DNA of 40,771 nt from JASLPR01 sp964496475 (GTDB taxonomy: Bacteria; Chloroflexota; UBA11872; VXNJ01), in the NCBI GenBank assembly GCA_964496475.1, contig CAZBZS010000019.1, positions 1 through 40,771 of the forward strand, in the 5' to 3' direction. Position 1 is the stretch's first letter. The number at the start of each line of letters is the position of its first letter. A program made the translations under genes and the position numbers. The notes beneath the pieces were generated by a model. It made no database searches and was not told the origin of the DNA. It saw nothing but the letters and a program-made list of their open reading frames with translations. This document shows, piece by piece, positions 8,279-16,667 of the stretch.

Positions 8279-9046
8279 TCAGCCCGCCGTTAGCATCAGC
8301 GGTCCGTCATCGGTTATCGCGATCGTGTGTTCGAAATGCGCCGTCGCGCTGCCATCTGCCGTCCGAAACGTCCAGCCGTCCTGATCGAGTCGGAGTTCAG
8401 TCCTGCCGGCGCTCACAATCGACTCGATCGCCAGCACCATCTCCGCAACCAGCTCCAGGCCCTGGCCTCGCTGGCCATAGTTGCGCACCTGCGGTTCTGC
8501 CCAGATCGCACGGCAGCTCCCGTGGTCTCCGAGCTCAGGAATTACCGCGAATCCGGCTCCGGCAACGGCTTCCTGAACGATCACGCCGATATCTCCCAGC
8601 TGATTCCCCGGGCGGAGCGTGGACACGGCTTCCGCGAGCGCCGACTTTGTCGCTTGAAGAAGCCCGGACAGTCGAACATCAACGGAGCCTACCGCCATCG
8701 TGACCGCCAAGTCGGTATGCCAGCCGTCAAGCAGCACCCAGCAGTCGATCGTTATCACCTCCCCGGCGGCGAGCGTGTCCGCACCCGGGATGCCGCGAAC
8801 AACCACTTGGTTGACCGACGCACAAATGCTTCCCAGAAACGGTGGCACGCCGGGCTCCGGGGGTGGGGCATAGCCCAGAAAGGACGGCCGAGCGCCGCCG
8901 GCGGTGATGATGTCCTACGCCAACTCATCGAGTTCCAACGTACTCACCCACAGGCGCACCGCAGCCGTCACTGCATCAAGAACCCGGGCGAGCAATCGGC
9001 CCGATTCTCGCAACCTCTCAATTTCAGCGGTCGATCTCAGGGTCAT
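8279..9046 (-). pseudogene. Type I methionine aminopeptidase-like gene with an in-frame TAG
   Basis: From ATG 9046 the frame has a normal MetAP N-terminus (EIERLRESGRLLARVL ... STLELDELA), then TAG at 8915-8917, then the expected continuation (ARPSFLGY, SICASVNQVVVRGIPG). The stop replaces a residue that is usually Glu or His in relatives. Metal ligands are present: Asp in ITIDCWV, Asp in HTDLAVT, His in GDHGSC, Glu in LAIESIV and Glu in HFEHTIAI. The second active-site His of the GHGIGR-x-x-H motif is Trp here (RAIWAEP). So it was already a divergent copy, probably not the housekeeping Map, before the nonsense change. Its ATG overlaps the VOC stop (ATGA), implying coupled translation. Confidence 0.8.
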
Positions 9047-9528
9047 GGCCAAGTCGGGCTCTCCGGTCTTCTACTCCACGGGTACTCATTGCTCGGATCG
9101 ATAACCTGAATGACTTCGAAAATCCCGCCCTCATAGTCGCGGGCGTAGAAACAGCTCTTCGCTCCGTTGGGAGACAGAATCGGTTCCGTGAACGGCTCAC
9201 CCCCGGCTTTGACGATTGCGGCGTGCGTCTCGTCCGCGTCATCTACGAGGTACATCACATGATTCGTATGCGGTGCGGTCGAAGTGCGCTCCGAGGCCGC
9301 CGGCGGATGGCTGTGATACTTGAGCAATTCGATGACCTGCGGCTGCCCGTCGAATCCCAGTATGGCGATCTCAAGATCGGCTCCGGCCGTACCGGTTACC
9401 GCCGCCGGGAATTCTCCGTCGCGACGAAATCGGTGGCGAAGCTTCATCCCCAGCGCTTCCCCCAGAAATTCGATCATCCGATCCAGGTCGCTCACGACTA
9501 TCCCCGCATGACCAAATGTTGCGGACAT
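9043..9528 (-). CDS. VOC-family (glyoxalase/dioxygenase fold) protein
   Basis: 161 residues, with two beta-alpha-beta-beta-beta modules typical of the vicinal oxygen chelate superfamily. Metal-ligand positions are visible: His in FGHAGIVVSDL, Glu in QVIELLKY, His in HTNHVMYLVDD, and Glu in GIFEVIQV. The N-terminal phrase DRMIEFLGEALGMKL is the usual family opening. Members include glyoxalase I, methylmalonyl-CoA epimerase and extradiol dioxygenases; this one cannot be assigned further. Its TGA overlaps the ATG of the interrupted aminopeptidase gene by four bases, so the two were an operon. Confidence 0.85.
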   Translation of the reverse strand: MSATFGHAGIVVSDLDRMIEFLGEALGMKLRHRFRRDGEFPAAVTGTAGADLEIAILGFDGQPQVIELLKYHSHPPAASERTSTAPHTNHVMYLVDDADETHAAIVKAGGEPFTEPILSPNGAKSCFYARDYEGGIFEVIQVIDPSNEYPWSRRPESPTWP

Positions 9529-10343
9529 CTCTCAAAATCTCCCGAACGGGACTTGCAGCCGCCCGCCGCCGCGGATGCCATTCGCCGAATTCGGGTAAAG
9601 ATTAGATCAAACCGGGATACTTCGTCTGCAGCGTCCATTTCAAGACACGACTATCCCGGGGCGCCCGCCCTTTAAGCAAGTTAGGCATTCTCGTCAGCCG
9701 GACGGTCTCACGCTGCCTGCCGACCCATATCCCGCGACCCCGTGCGAGGGCCTTCCTCCGATCAAACTCGGGAAGCTCGCGCAACCCGATCTCGATAAAT
9801 TCGAGGCCTCAGAACTGCTCACCCGAACCCGCCGCCATCGTCTCCTCTACCCCCGAAACAATTTCAACTCTCCACCCAAGATTCCGCGAAAGCGTCAGAC
9901 CGTCACCCTGGCGAGGCTTCCCCGCCTCCCGATTGGCTGGATCCGGAATGCCGGCTCTCCATGGTGGAAGCCGGTAATGGCATTGCACTCGCGAACCGCG
10001 CGGCCCCGCCGTTCTTCGCGTGCGGTCCGTACTACAACCACTCTCACTTCGGCGACATCACCAGACCTGTCCGACGCAGTCATCCCGCCGGCGGATGTAC
10101 GATCTTGGTGACCTCGGCTGACAACTTGAAAACTCCAGGCGATATTGCGTCAATGTATAACTGGGGGTTACCGCGCGGTGGCCGTCCCGCATTTTCAACA
10201 CGCGCGGTGGAGGCCCGCCGGGGCAAGAGCCCCGTACCGGTGCAAACCCCAAAGCGAGTAAATCAGATGAGAATTCAGGGCCGGAGGGGGCCGGTCATCG
10301 GGCATGCAAGCCGTTCAGATATGACGGCCAGCGCCGACGCCCG
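9529..10343. other. Intergenic stretch without a convincing gene
   Basis: About 815 bases. Several frames of 60 to 190 codons exist, but they are Arg/Pro/Ser-rich and match nothing I know. Two local structures stand out: a hairpin GGGGC-AAGA-GCCCC near 10215-10230 followed by ACCGGTGCAAACCCC, and a direct repeat CGCGCGGTGG about 30 bases apart (near 10173 and 10201). Neither fits a riboswitch class I can name. The stretch may be decayed coding DNA. Confidence 0.4.
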
Positions 10344-10751
10344 CTACTGCTCGGGCGCCTCTGTAGCAACCTGGCGAAAGCCCTTTTCCGAAGGCCGGGC
10401 GGACTCTACGGGGCGGAACGGCCAGCGCGGACTGCCTCGCCGCTCGGCCGTGTCAGACCGGCGCAAAGTCTCACCCGCCACAAACGACCCGCCATGGGGC
10501 ATCGGAAGCGATCTCACACGCTCATGGAAATGACCGCGCCCGCGAACCAGGTCATGCACGTTCCAGCCCTGAGAGTGCAGGGCTTCAAGCACTTTATCTG
10601 CATCCATCTCGTGACCACACTCGCATTCAATCGAGTCGGTCCATGCAAGGGTCGATTTGCGAATCTCAACCGTTTCTCCGCACACATCACACGTTACCCG
10701 GAAACGCTTCTCGCCCGACCGTGGCTTATTCGATGGCGTATTCGCATTCAT
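10344..10751 (-). CDS. Small zinc-ribbon protein
   Basis: 135 residues from ATG 10751 to TAG. A metal-binding knuckle pair is clear in the first half: CDVCG near residue 21 and CECG near residue 43, i.e. Cys-x-x-Cys ... Cys-x-Cys, with a short helix DADKVLEALHSQGWNV after it. The second half is basic, low in hydrophobics and probably disordered. It could bind nucleic acid or another protein, but no named family is recognised. It follows the methyltransferase on the map, in the same direction. Confidence 0.6.
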   Translation of the reverse strand: MNANTPSNKPRSGEKRFRVTCDVCGETVEIRKSTLAWTDSIECECGHEMDADKVLEALHSQGWNVHDLVRGRGHFHERVRSLPMPHGGSFVAGETLRRSDTAERRGSPRWPFRPVESARPSEKGFRQVATEAPEQ

Positions 10752-10817
10752 GCAAACAAATTCTCCGAGAGGGAACGTTCGAGCGTGATCGATTTTACCG
10801 AAATCCCGAATCCTTGC

Positions 10818-11600
10818 TTAGCGAGAACTCTGACAGATCAGGATCAGGTTGTCCTCAGGTCTCTCATGCGGGTGCCCCAGGTAGTCGCCGGAGGTCTGCA
10901 GTACCTGAAATCCACAGTTATTTAAGCAGGCCACTAGTTGTTCATGGGAATATAGATATAAGTAATAACTAAACTCGTGTATCTGGGGTGGGTGCGAATC
11001 GATTTCCAGTGTATAGGTGATATTGCTCGTGGCAATGCCTTTGGACGAATCGTACTCATAATGACGTTGGCGAGTAACCCGGGCACCGGTCTCAGGGTGT
11101 AGTTCGAGATAGGTCAGGTTCTCTACATCGGGAAGAAAGTCGTCAGGGCCCGGCACAAAGGCGTCGATAACGAGCTTCCCCCCAGGTTTGAGGTGACCGT
11201 GTGCGCAGCCAAGGCAGGCCTTCGCTTCGCTCTCCGGATCGAGGAGCAAGAACGAATTGAACGGTGCGTAGATCAGTCCGAAACGTTCAGGTAGGCTGAA
11301 GGAAGACATCGACTGAGCGGAAAGATGTAGCCTGGCGCCGACCGACGTCGGCATTCGAGACATCTTGGCTCTCGCCCGGGCGAGCATCGGTTCGGAGGTG
11401 TCGACCCCCCAGACCTCATGTCCGAGGCAAGCGAGCGGTAGGGCGATTCGCCCGGTCCCTACCGCCAACTCCAGGACCGGACCGTCCGCTTGGCCTGCTA
11501 GAAGATCCCAGAAATCGAGTTCGGGCCCGGCACACTCTGGATATTCAAAGTCATATAGGTCAGGTATATGATCATATACATAATCATTAAGATAGGGCAT
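10818..11600 (-). CDS. Class I SAM-dependent methyltransferase
   Basis: 260 residues from ATG 11600 (MPYLNDYVYDHIPDLYDFEY); the frame is open to 11681, but the extra 27 residues look non-coding and AT-rich. The SAM-binding motif I is VLELAVGTGRIALPLA, followed by the acidic loop GVDTSEPMLARA that holds the ribose, a motif near APFNSFLLL, and LKPGGKLVIDAFVP as the post-motif strand. This is the Rossmann-fold type that methylates small molecules. Substrate is unknown. Its 5' end and leader are noticeably richer in A/T than the surroundings. Confidence 0.88.
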   Translation of the reverse strand: MPYLNDYVYDHIPDLYDFEYPECAGPELDFWDLLAGQADGPVLELAVGTGRIALPLACLGHEVWGVDTSEPMLARARAKMSRMPTSVGARLHLSAQSMSSFSLPERFGLIYAPFNSFLLLDPESEAKACLGCAHGHLKPGGKLVIDAFVPGPDDFLPDVENLTYLELHPETGARVTRQRHYEYDSSKGIATSNITYTLEIDSHPPQIHEFSYYLYLYSHEQLVACLNNCGFQVLQTSGDYLGHPHERPEDNLILICQSSR

Positions 11601-11725
11601 GATAAACAGACAGGAAAGTGAAAGGGGGCAATATAAAGGAGACGGGGAGTGATAAAGGTGCATGAGTTTGTGATGCTCCACGGCTTTGAATCGGGCGGTA
11701 TCGCGGCTGAAGGGGTGTGTTCCGA

Positions 11726-12424
11726 TTAGGCATGGAAAAGCTGGCGGGCAAGATTATGAGCGATACGAAGGGCCGCCGGCAGCCGGTGTCCGTCCAGGGT
11801 GGAACTCGCGGCGAATAGGGCCCCGGGCAGGTCGATCTCATGCCCTATGGATATGAATAGCGGCTGGCTGCCGCGGCGGGTCCGCAGCACCGTAGCCGCA
11901 GCTTCGCCGTCAATCGTGAGAGTCGTGGACTGACCCGGTTCGGGGCCGGGATCCTGGAACTTCCCCGTTAGGTGGGATTTAGCGCAGCCGACCGTCGAAA
12001 TATCGAGTTCAACCCCTGCATGGCAGGCAAGCCCGAACCGGCGCGGATGTGAGCGGCCATGCCTGTCAACTAGCAGCACATCAGGCTGCCGTCTTAACTT
12101 ACGGAACACGTTGATCAGCGGAGGGAGCTCCCGAAATGAGAGCAAGCCCGGCACATATGGGAACGTCACAGGCGTCTCCGCTCGGACCAACTCGACCAGT
12201 TCCACATCTGGTAAAGACACAACCGCGATGACGGCGACGCAAATATTCGAGTCGCGACGAAGATGAACGTCCGCTCCTCCGATGAGAAGTGGTGGTCGGA
12301 GCATCGGCACTTCGCTGACCTGACGGGCAAGCCCCCTTTGCACGGCTGTCGCCTCGCTGATATTGGCTGGCCATGGGACAGTGACCCGAGGAGTGAAATC
12401 CGGCTCAGCGATATGTCGGGTCAT
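11726..12424 (-). CDS. nfi: Endonuclease V (deoxyinosine 3' endonuclease)
   Basis: 232 residues, a normal length. Family signatures are clear: the first catalytic Asp in GGADVHLRR, the wedge region ETPVTFPYVPGLLSFRE, the second catalytic region LLVDRHGRSHPRRFGLACH, and TVGCAKSHLTG. Endonuclease V cuts DNA one nucleotide 3' of deoxyinosine and begins repair of deaminated adenine. The motif VDGxGxxHPR has Arg for the first Gly, a mild change. Start ATG 12424. The gene stands alone; no repair operon is seen around it. Confidence 0.92.
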   Translation of the reverse strand: MTRHIAEPDFTPRVTVPWPANISEATAVQRGLARQVSEVPMLRPPLLIGGADVHLRRDSNICVAVIAVVSLPDVELVELVRAETPVTFPYVPGLLSFRELPPLINVFRKLRRQPDVLLVDRHGRSHPRRFGLACHAGVELDISTVGCAKSHLTGKFQDPGPEPGQSTTLTIDGEAAATVLRTRRGSQPLFISIGHEIDLPGALFAASSTLDGHRLPAALRIAHNLARQLFHA

Positions 12425-13082
12425 CTTGGGTAGACGCGCTCCATGGCATCAAATGGCCGCTCGCTCGCTTATTTTGCCGCAGGGCAGGCGGCGAGCACCA
12501 GCAGGAGCGATGACCGTTGGGATTTTGGCGTGGAAAGAGATCGTCGAGGCTGGACTCTAGCCGTCCAGATTGCGACCACTCAAGTCGATGACCCGAGGCT
12601 TGAGGTCTCGGTCCGGGCGATCGGATGGTCCCGGACTAGCCGTGGGTCAGCCTGGCGTTGATCGGTCTCGAGTCGGTAGATCGGAGGCTGAGCACTGCTC
12701 GTCGGCGATGCTGGTGAGCCGCCTGACCGGGACTCGAGCGGCTTGTTGCCGGTATGGCCAACGGGAGCTCTATAGAGAAAATGCCATAGAATAAAAAAAG
12801 AATATAGTAAAACATATAAAAAAAGGGTAGATTTATATGCAAAATAACAGATATAGCGGTCCAGGCGATTAGAAATGGAATAGGTCTTGGCACCTGACCG
12901 AAGTGGGAATTGCCGGTCATCTGCATCGAATGGAGCGTCGGGGGCAGCGGGCGACGCGTGAGAGATTGTTCTGTTGGGGACCTCGCAACAGCGGAGCGAA
13001 CTCCTCCACGGTTTTAACGGTGTATTCTTCAGGCAAAGCTGCCCGTACCTGTCGCCTGTGATAGACCGAGGTCCATCGAATC
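12425..13082. other. Intergenic stretch with a sharp AT-rich island
   Basis: About 660 bases between endV and nrdR without a convincing gene. The stretch 12770-12856 is very rich in A/T (runs such as AATAAAAAAAG and TAAAACATATAAAAAAAGG) inside DNA that is otherwise GC-rich. It could contain promoters for the nrdR side, or be a foreign insert. I see no terminal repeats around it. Confidence 0.5.
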
Positions 13083-13712
13083 ATGCATTGTCCTCAGTGC
13101 GGACATTCCAATCTAAAAGTTATAGATAGTCGCGATAACGACTCGGGCGTTCGGCGACGGCGGCACTGCCTGAGTTGTGAGCATCGGTTTACGACGTACG
13201 AGCGACTTGAGCAATTTATTTGCCCCCAGTGCAGCGCCAGCGAGTCGCGAATTCTGGCGGCCGAGTTAACAGACGGTGGGATGCGGCGGCGGCGCGAATG
13301 CACGCGATGCAACCATCGTTGCGCGACCGTGGAGCGCGCGGACATGGCGACCTTCCAGGTCAGCAAGAGGGATGGCCGGCGGGAAGGGTTCAACCGCAGC
13401 AAAATTTTTGAAGGTGCGCGGCTGGCGTGCCTGAACCGGCAGGTTTCGATTGAGGAGATCGAGGAGCTAGTGGATTCGGTCGCTTCCGAGGTGTTGAACG
13501 CCGGTCTGACAGAAATTTCAGCGCGTCGCATCGGCGACATGGTGATGGAACGGCTGCGGGACGTGGACGCGGTAGCGTACGTCCGATTCGCATCTGTATA
13601 CCGGCGATTCGAGGATGTTGACAGCCTCTCGGAGGTCATCGGGGAGATCAAGGCGCACAATCGGCGGCGCGAACTGGAAAACGTCCAGCCCCGGCTTATT
13701 CCCGACAATTAG
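13083..13712 (+). CDS. nrdR: NrdR-type repressor of ribonucleotide reductase with two tandem zinc ribbons
   Basis: 209 residues; usual NrdR is about 150-160. The first zinc ribbon has Cys3, Cys6, Cys29 and Cys32 with the family phrases VIDSR, RRRRHC and RFTTYERLE. Directly after it comes a second, degenerate copy: Cys47 and Cys50 (ICPQCSASESR), then RRRRECTRCNHR with Cys73 and Cys76, and TVERAD. The usual ATP-cone follows (FQVSKRDGRREGFNRSKI ... RDVDAVAYVRFASVYRRFEDV), sensing ATP/dATP to control repression of RNR genes at NrdR boxes. No ribonucleotide reductase gene is in the window. The duplication is in frame and both ribbons keep all four cysteines. Confidence 0.9.
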   Translation: MHCPQCGHSNLKVIDSRDNDSGVRRRRHCLSCEHRFTTYERLEQFICPQCSASESRILAAELTDGGMRRRRECTRCNHRCATVERADMATFQVSKRDGRREGFNRSKIFEGARLACLNRQVSIEEIEELVDSVASEVLNAGLTEISARRIGDMVMERLRDVDAVAYVRFASVYRRFEDVDSLSEVIGEIKAHNRRRELENVQPRLIPDN

Positions 13713-13863
13713 CGATGGATATCCGGCGGCGCTGGAGCGAGCGGCGATGCGCCAGAACTCCGCTGAACCCTACCGCCACGGTCGTCCGGCTAATCCCGAT
13801 TGGCAGCTGCCAGGGACGCTCTCCCGGAGCACGTCGTGCCCGTCGGCTAGGTCCGATCGGCAC

Positions 13864-14661
13864 TCAATTATCCTGTGCCCCGTGCGCCACCCATGCGGCG
13901 ATGAGATCGATCTGGTCGTCGCTCAGGTACGGGCCGCCAAACGGCATTCGCTCCCCCACCGATTGCGTGCCGCGTATCTTCTGGACCAATTTACTCCCGT
14001 CCGGATTTCCCGGTGCGATGACCGCCCCATTGACGCTGCCGGCCATTACGCCGCTGTAGGAGTCAAGGAACAGGCCCTGGGTTCCACCGTGGCACGTGCC
14101 GCAGCGGCTGAGAAAGGTCGGCAGCACCTGTGCGCCGAAGCTTATGTCTGAACTTGGGGCCGGCGTTTCCGGAGTGGAGGTGGGAGGGGGCGGCGGAATC
14201 GGCGTGGGAGTCGGCGCCGGCGGAGGCGTCGGTGTGGCGGTCGGAATTGGGGTCGCGGTCGGGACTGGCGATGGAGTTGCCGTCGGCTCTGGAGTGGCCG
14301 TTGGCGTTGGAGTCTCGGTTGGCGGAGGGAGGGCGGTGGGCATCGGGCTCGGCTCTGGTGTCGCCGGCACGGAGGTCGGGGTGGAAGTTGGGACCGGAGG
14401 TGCGGCCGGCGCCTCGGTAGCGGCTGTGCTCGGGGTCGACGTCAGGGTAGCGGTCGATATCGGCGTCGGCGTCGGCGTCGGCGATGGCTCGGCCGCGTCG
14501 GCCGGGCCCGCGGACTCCCCTGTCTCGGCAGTTGTAGGGCCTGCCGCCACCGCATCCGATCCGGTCTCTCCCGCGCTTTCGCCGGCTTCACATGCTGTCA
14601 AAACAATAATCAATGCTGCCGCCAGCAAGACTACGCCCTTCAGCATGTTCGGAATCCTCAT
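13864..14661 (-). CDS. Lipoprotein-anchored monoheme c-type cytochrome with a Pro/Thr linker
   Basis: 265 residues. A signal peptide with lipobox VLTAC (Cys24) predicts a lipid anchor outside the cytoplasmic membrane. Residues about 59-168 are a long Pro/Thr/Ser/Ala linker. The globular end (about 172-265) holds one heme site, Cys-Gly-Thr-Cys-His at 187-191, and a likely distal ligand Met239 in GERMPFGG. The pattern CGTCHGGTQGLFLDSYSG ... PGNPDGSKL resembles the short cytochrome modules found in Chloroflexota and Planctomycetes. Probably an extracytoplasmic electron carrier. No oxidase or partner is adjacent. Confidence 0.85.
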   Translation of the reverse strand: MRIPNMLKGVVLLAAALIIVLTACEAGESAGETGSDAVAAGPTTAETGESAGPADAAEPSPTPTPTPISTATLTSTPSTAATEAPAAPPVPTSTPTSVPATPEPSPMPTALPPPTETPTPTATPEPTATPSPVPTATPIPTATPTPPPAPTPTPIPPPPPTSTPETPAPSSDISFGAQVLPTFLSRCGTCHGGTQGLFLDSYSGVMAGSVNGAVIAPGNPDGSKLVQKIRGTQSVGERMPFGGPYLSDDQIDLIAAWVAHGAQDN

Positions 14662-15077
14662 TAAGTCGTCCTCCCGGAGCGGAAACGCAAATGGCGCGGA
14701 CCGGTCCCGCGACGAGGTGCGGCAGGTCGGCGGGCATTGACGCTAGATCTCGATGTTATAGGGTCTGCGTGAGATTCACTTGCGGGGCCCCCGCGAGGTG
14801 GTCTCAGTCGGCTGGTGATCGAGCGGCGGGTCGCTCAGCTTCCGAAGTCGCAGCCCAGCAGGTGGGCGTTGGCGATGGCGTGTCCACAGCGATCTATCGG
14901 TCACGGGAGGTGCGGAGGACCCACGAACAATCGGCAAAGCTAGGTAGGGTTCAGGAGCGGAGAGAGTCACGTCGAAAGGGTGATCTGAGCCAAGACAGGG
15001 CCTTCCCCATCATGTAGCCAATGCTGGTGCGGAGCCCCCCGCAGTAGCGCGTGGCTGCCACGAAGGTGCCGGGGAAG
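14662..15077. other. Intergenic stretch, no gene seen
   Basis: About 415 bases between the cytochrome start and the end of the SDR gene. The open frames are short, Arg/Ser-rich and carry no recognisable motifs. It should contain the cytochrome promoter (toward the left), but I cannot point to clear -35/-10 boxes. Confidence 0.4.
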
Positions 15078-15848
15078 CTATAAGGGCCGGCGGCCGAGGG
15101 AGAAGATCTGACCGGTGGGGCCGGTTTCGTCGAATGAGAAGAGGTAGTGGACGTAGTCAGCGATCTCGTCGACCGGCTTGACGAGCGTGCTGGAACCAAA
15201 GGGCGCCGGCTTTCCCTCAAATTCCGTCAGGATCTCCTCCTCGCTAGATCCGGTCGCCCAGTTCTGCGCCATCATCGTCGCCACCGGACCGGGCAGCAAC
15301 GTGTTGACGCAGATCCCCTGCTCGAAGACCTCCATCGCCAGCACCCCGGTGAGAGCGTGCACGCCGGCCTTTGAGACGGTATACGAGGAGGTGTTTGGCA
15401 TAGAACCGGATACGATGCCCGAGCCGGTATTGAGGACCTGGCCGCCGCGCGGCATGTCGCTAATGAAGGCGCGGGCCACATGGTAGACCCCGGTGAGGTT
15501 GACATCGATTACATGCCGCCAGGCGGCAGGGTCGCTCTGCGCGATCGGGCCGCGGTCAGTACTCGTACCTGCGTTGTTGAACAGGAGATCGACGTGGACG
15601 AACTCGTCCAGCACGTCCCTGGAGAAGGCCCGTACCTGATCCCACTCCGAGACGTCGGTGGGTCGGGACACGACCCGTCGTCCCAGCGCGCGCACTTCGG
15701 CCGCTAGCGCGGCGAGCTCATCCGGGGAACGCGAACACATTCCGATGTCGGCGCCGGAGCGGGCCAAATCCCGCACGACCGCCCGGCCGATTCCGCGGCC
15801 GGCACCGGTTATGACCGCTACTTTCCCGGCGTAGTCTTCGGCGTTCAT
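15078..15848 (-). CDS. SDR-family oxidoreductase
   Basis: 256 residues from ATG 15848 (MNAEDYAGKVAVITGAGRG); the frame is open upstream to 16049, but that extension is not protein-like. The dinucleotide motif TGAGRGIGRAV, the NNAG loop (LFNNAGTS), and the catalytic Ser and YTVSK are all present, with the tail PTGQIFSLGRRPL. It is a soluble NAD(P)-dependent dehydrogenase/reductase of unknown substrate. Immediately upstream, on the opposite strand, lies the C-terminal tail of a different SDR gene. Confidence 0.88.
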   Translation of the reverse strand: MNAEDYAGKVAVITGAGRGIGRAVVRDLARSGADIGMCSRSPDELAALAAEVRALGRRVVSRPTDVSEWDQVRAFSRDVLDEFVHVDLLFNNAGTSTDRGPIAQSDPAAWRHVIDVNLTGVYHVARAFISDMPRGGQVLNTGSGIVSGSMPNTSSYTVSKAGVHALTGVLAMEVFEQGICVNTLLPGPVATMMAQNWATGSSEEEILTEFEGKPAPFGSSTLVKPVDEIADYVHYLFSFDETGPTGQIFSLGRRPL

Positions 15849-15875
15849 AGTGCGATTCCCTGCTCTTCGCTTCTG

Positions 15876-15953
15876 ATGATCTACATGGTCACTGCCAACG
15901 GCGGGCGCTTCGTGACCGGGCAGACACTGACGGTGGACGGTGGGCGGCGCTAG
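15876..15953 (+). pseudogene. Remnant of an SDR gene: last ~20 codons only
   Basis: The plus strand reads RFVTGQTLTVDGGRR and then TAG at 15951-15953. This is the characteristic C-terminal end of classical short-chain dehydrogenases (the FVTGQxLxVDGG motif). Nothing upstream in the frame belongs to an SDR, and the minus-strand SDR gene begins only 27 bases to the left, so it is an isolated 3' remnant left by deletion or rearrangement. Confidence 0.75.
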
Positions 15954-16039
15954 ACCAGGGGCGCCCGATTCGTGGCCCGACCGACCGCGGCGGCTCGCGG
16001 GTCGGGCGATTCGGTGAAGCCGACTCGCCGGGTGGACAT

Positions 16040-16510
16040 CTAGGCGCACATCTCAAGCGAGGTCGTGATGTCAATGCTGTTCTCGATCGAGCGGGCGACG
16101 GGGCAGTTGCTGGCGTGGAATCCCATGACGCGCTTGACGGTGTCGCGGTGGCTCTCTGCGGCTTTCAACCGATAGGTGACGTGGATACGCTTGATTATCA
16201 GGACGCTGCCGTCCTTTTCGATCTCGCCGACGGCGTCGGCGTTTAGCAGACCCTTGCCGGCCGGAATTCCGCGCGCCTCCAGCGCGCCCCCGAAGGTGCC
16301 GGTCAGTCAGCCGGCGGCGGCGGAGATGAGGTAGTCGAGAGTCGTGGTGTGGGGCTCGACGATCTCGGTATCGACGCCGTAGTGCTCGGCGACTTCGGCG
16401 CGGACGCCAAAGACGACGGGGTTGGGATTGGCGGGGAGGTGGGCGTGCCGCAGCGGGCCTTTGATGCGCTCGATGCGGACGCGGGATCGGTAGACAACTT
16501 CATCTGCCAT
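16040..16510 (-). CDS. OsmC-family protein, probable selenoprotein (UGA at the redox cysteine)
   Basis: From ATG 16510 the protein reads MADEVVYRSRVRIERIKG ... HTTTLDYLISAAAG, then TGA at codon 68 (16309-16307), then LTGTFGGALEARGIPAG in the same frame, ending with TAG at 16040-16042. The total of 156 residues is normal for OsmC/Ohr-like peroxidases. In the family the residue after the LxxAxAG phrase is the conserved peroxidatic Cys, so UGA replaces exactly the Cys codon UGC. The second conserved Cys is intact (Cys136 in SNCPVARSI). A hairpin of bacterial-SECIS type begins 19 bases after the UGA. OsmC-like selenoproteins are known from marine metagenomes. The alternative is a TGC-to-TGA nonsense change; the second selenoprotein candidate in the window argues against it. 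Confidence 0.82.
16271..16287 (-). promoter_or_regulatory. Predicted bacterial SECIS hairpin in the OsmC-like gene
   Basis: On the minus strand GCGCGC-TGGAG-GCGCGC forms a perfect 6-bp stem with a 5-nt loop; loop position 2 is G, the conserved feature of bacterial SECIS apical loops. There are 25 nt between the UGA and the loop, inside the usual 16-37 range. It lies inside the coding frame, as in other bacterial selenoprotein genes. CCGGC and GCCGG flank it and could lengthen the structure. Confidence 0.65.
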
Positions 16511-16667
16511 CGAATCGACCTTCTTTGTTCGGGTATGCAGGGAGTCTCCCGGACGGACCCCGCTGGCGAATACTAGCGGCTCGGCGGCGACCGGCGCGAC
16601 TTCCGCGTAGTCTGGTCGGGGTGGATAATGCCGGGGCTCCGGTCAACCAGAAATGAGCCCGACGGTG

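Noticed and set aside
10090..10290. Cobalamin-type riboswitch suggested by GGTGCAAACCCC
   Set aside because: Only one short box fits; the other conserved parts of the class and a regulated gene downstream on the same strand are missing.
14096..14740. Gly/Val-rich plus-strand ORF opposite the cytochrome
   Set aside because: Mirror of the Pro/Thr repeat linker of the real minus-strand gene.
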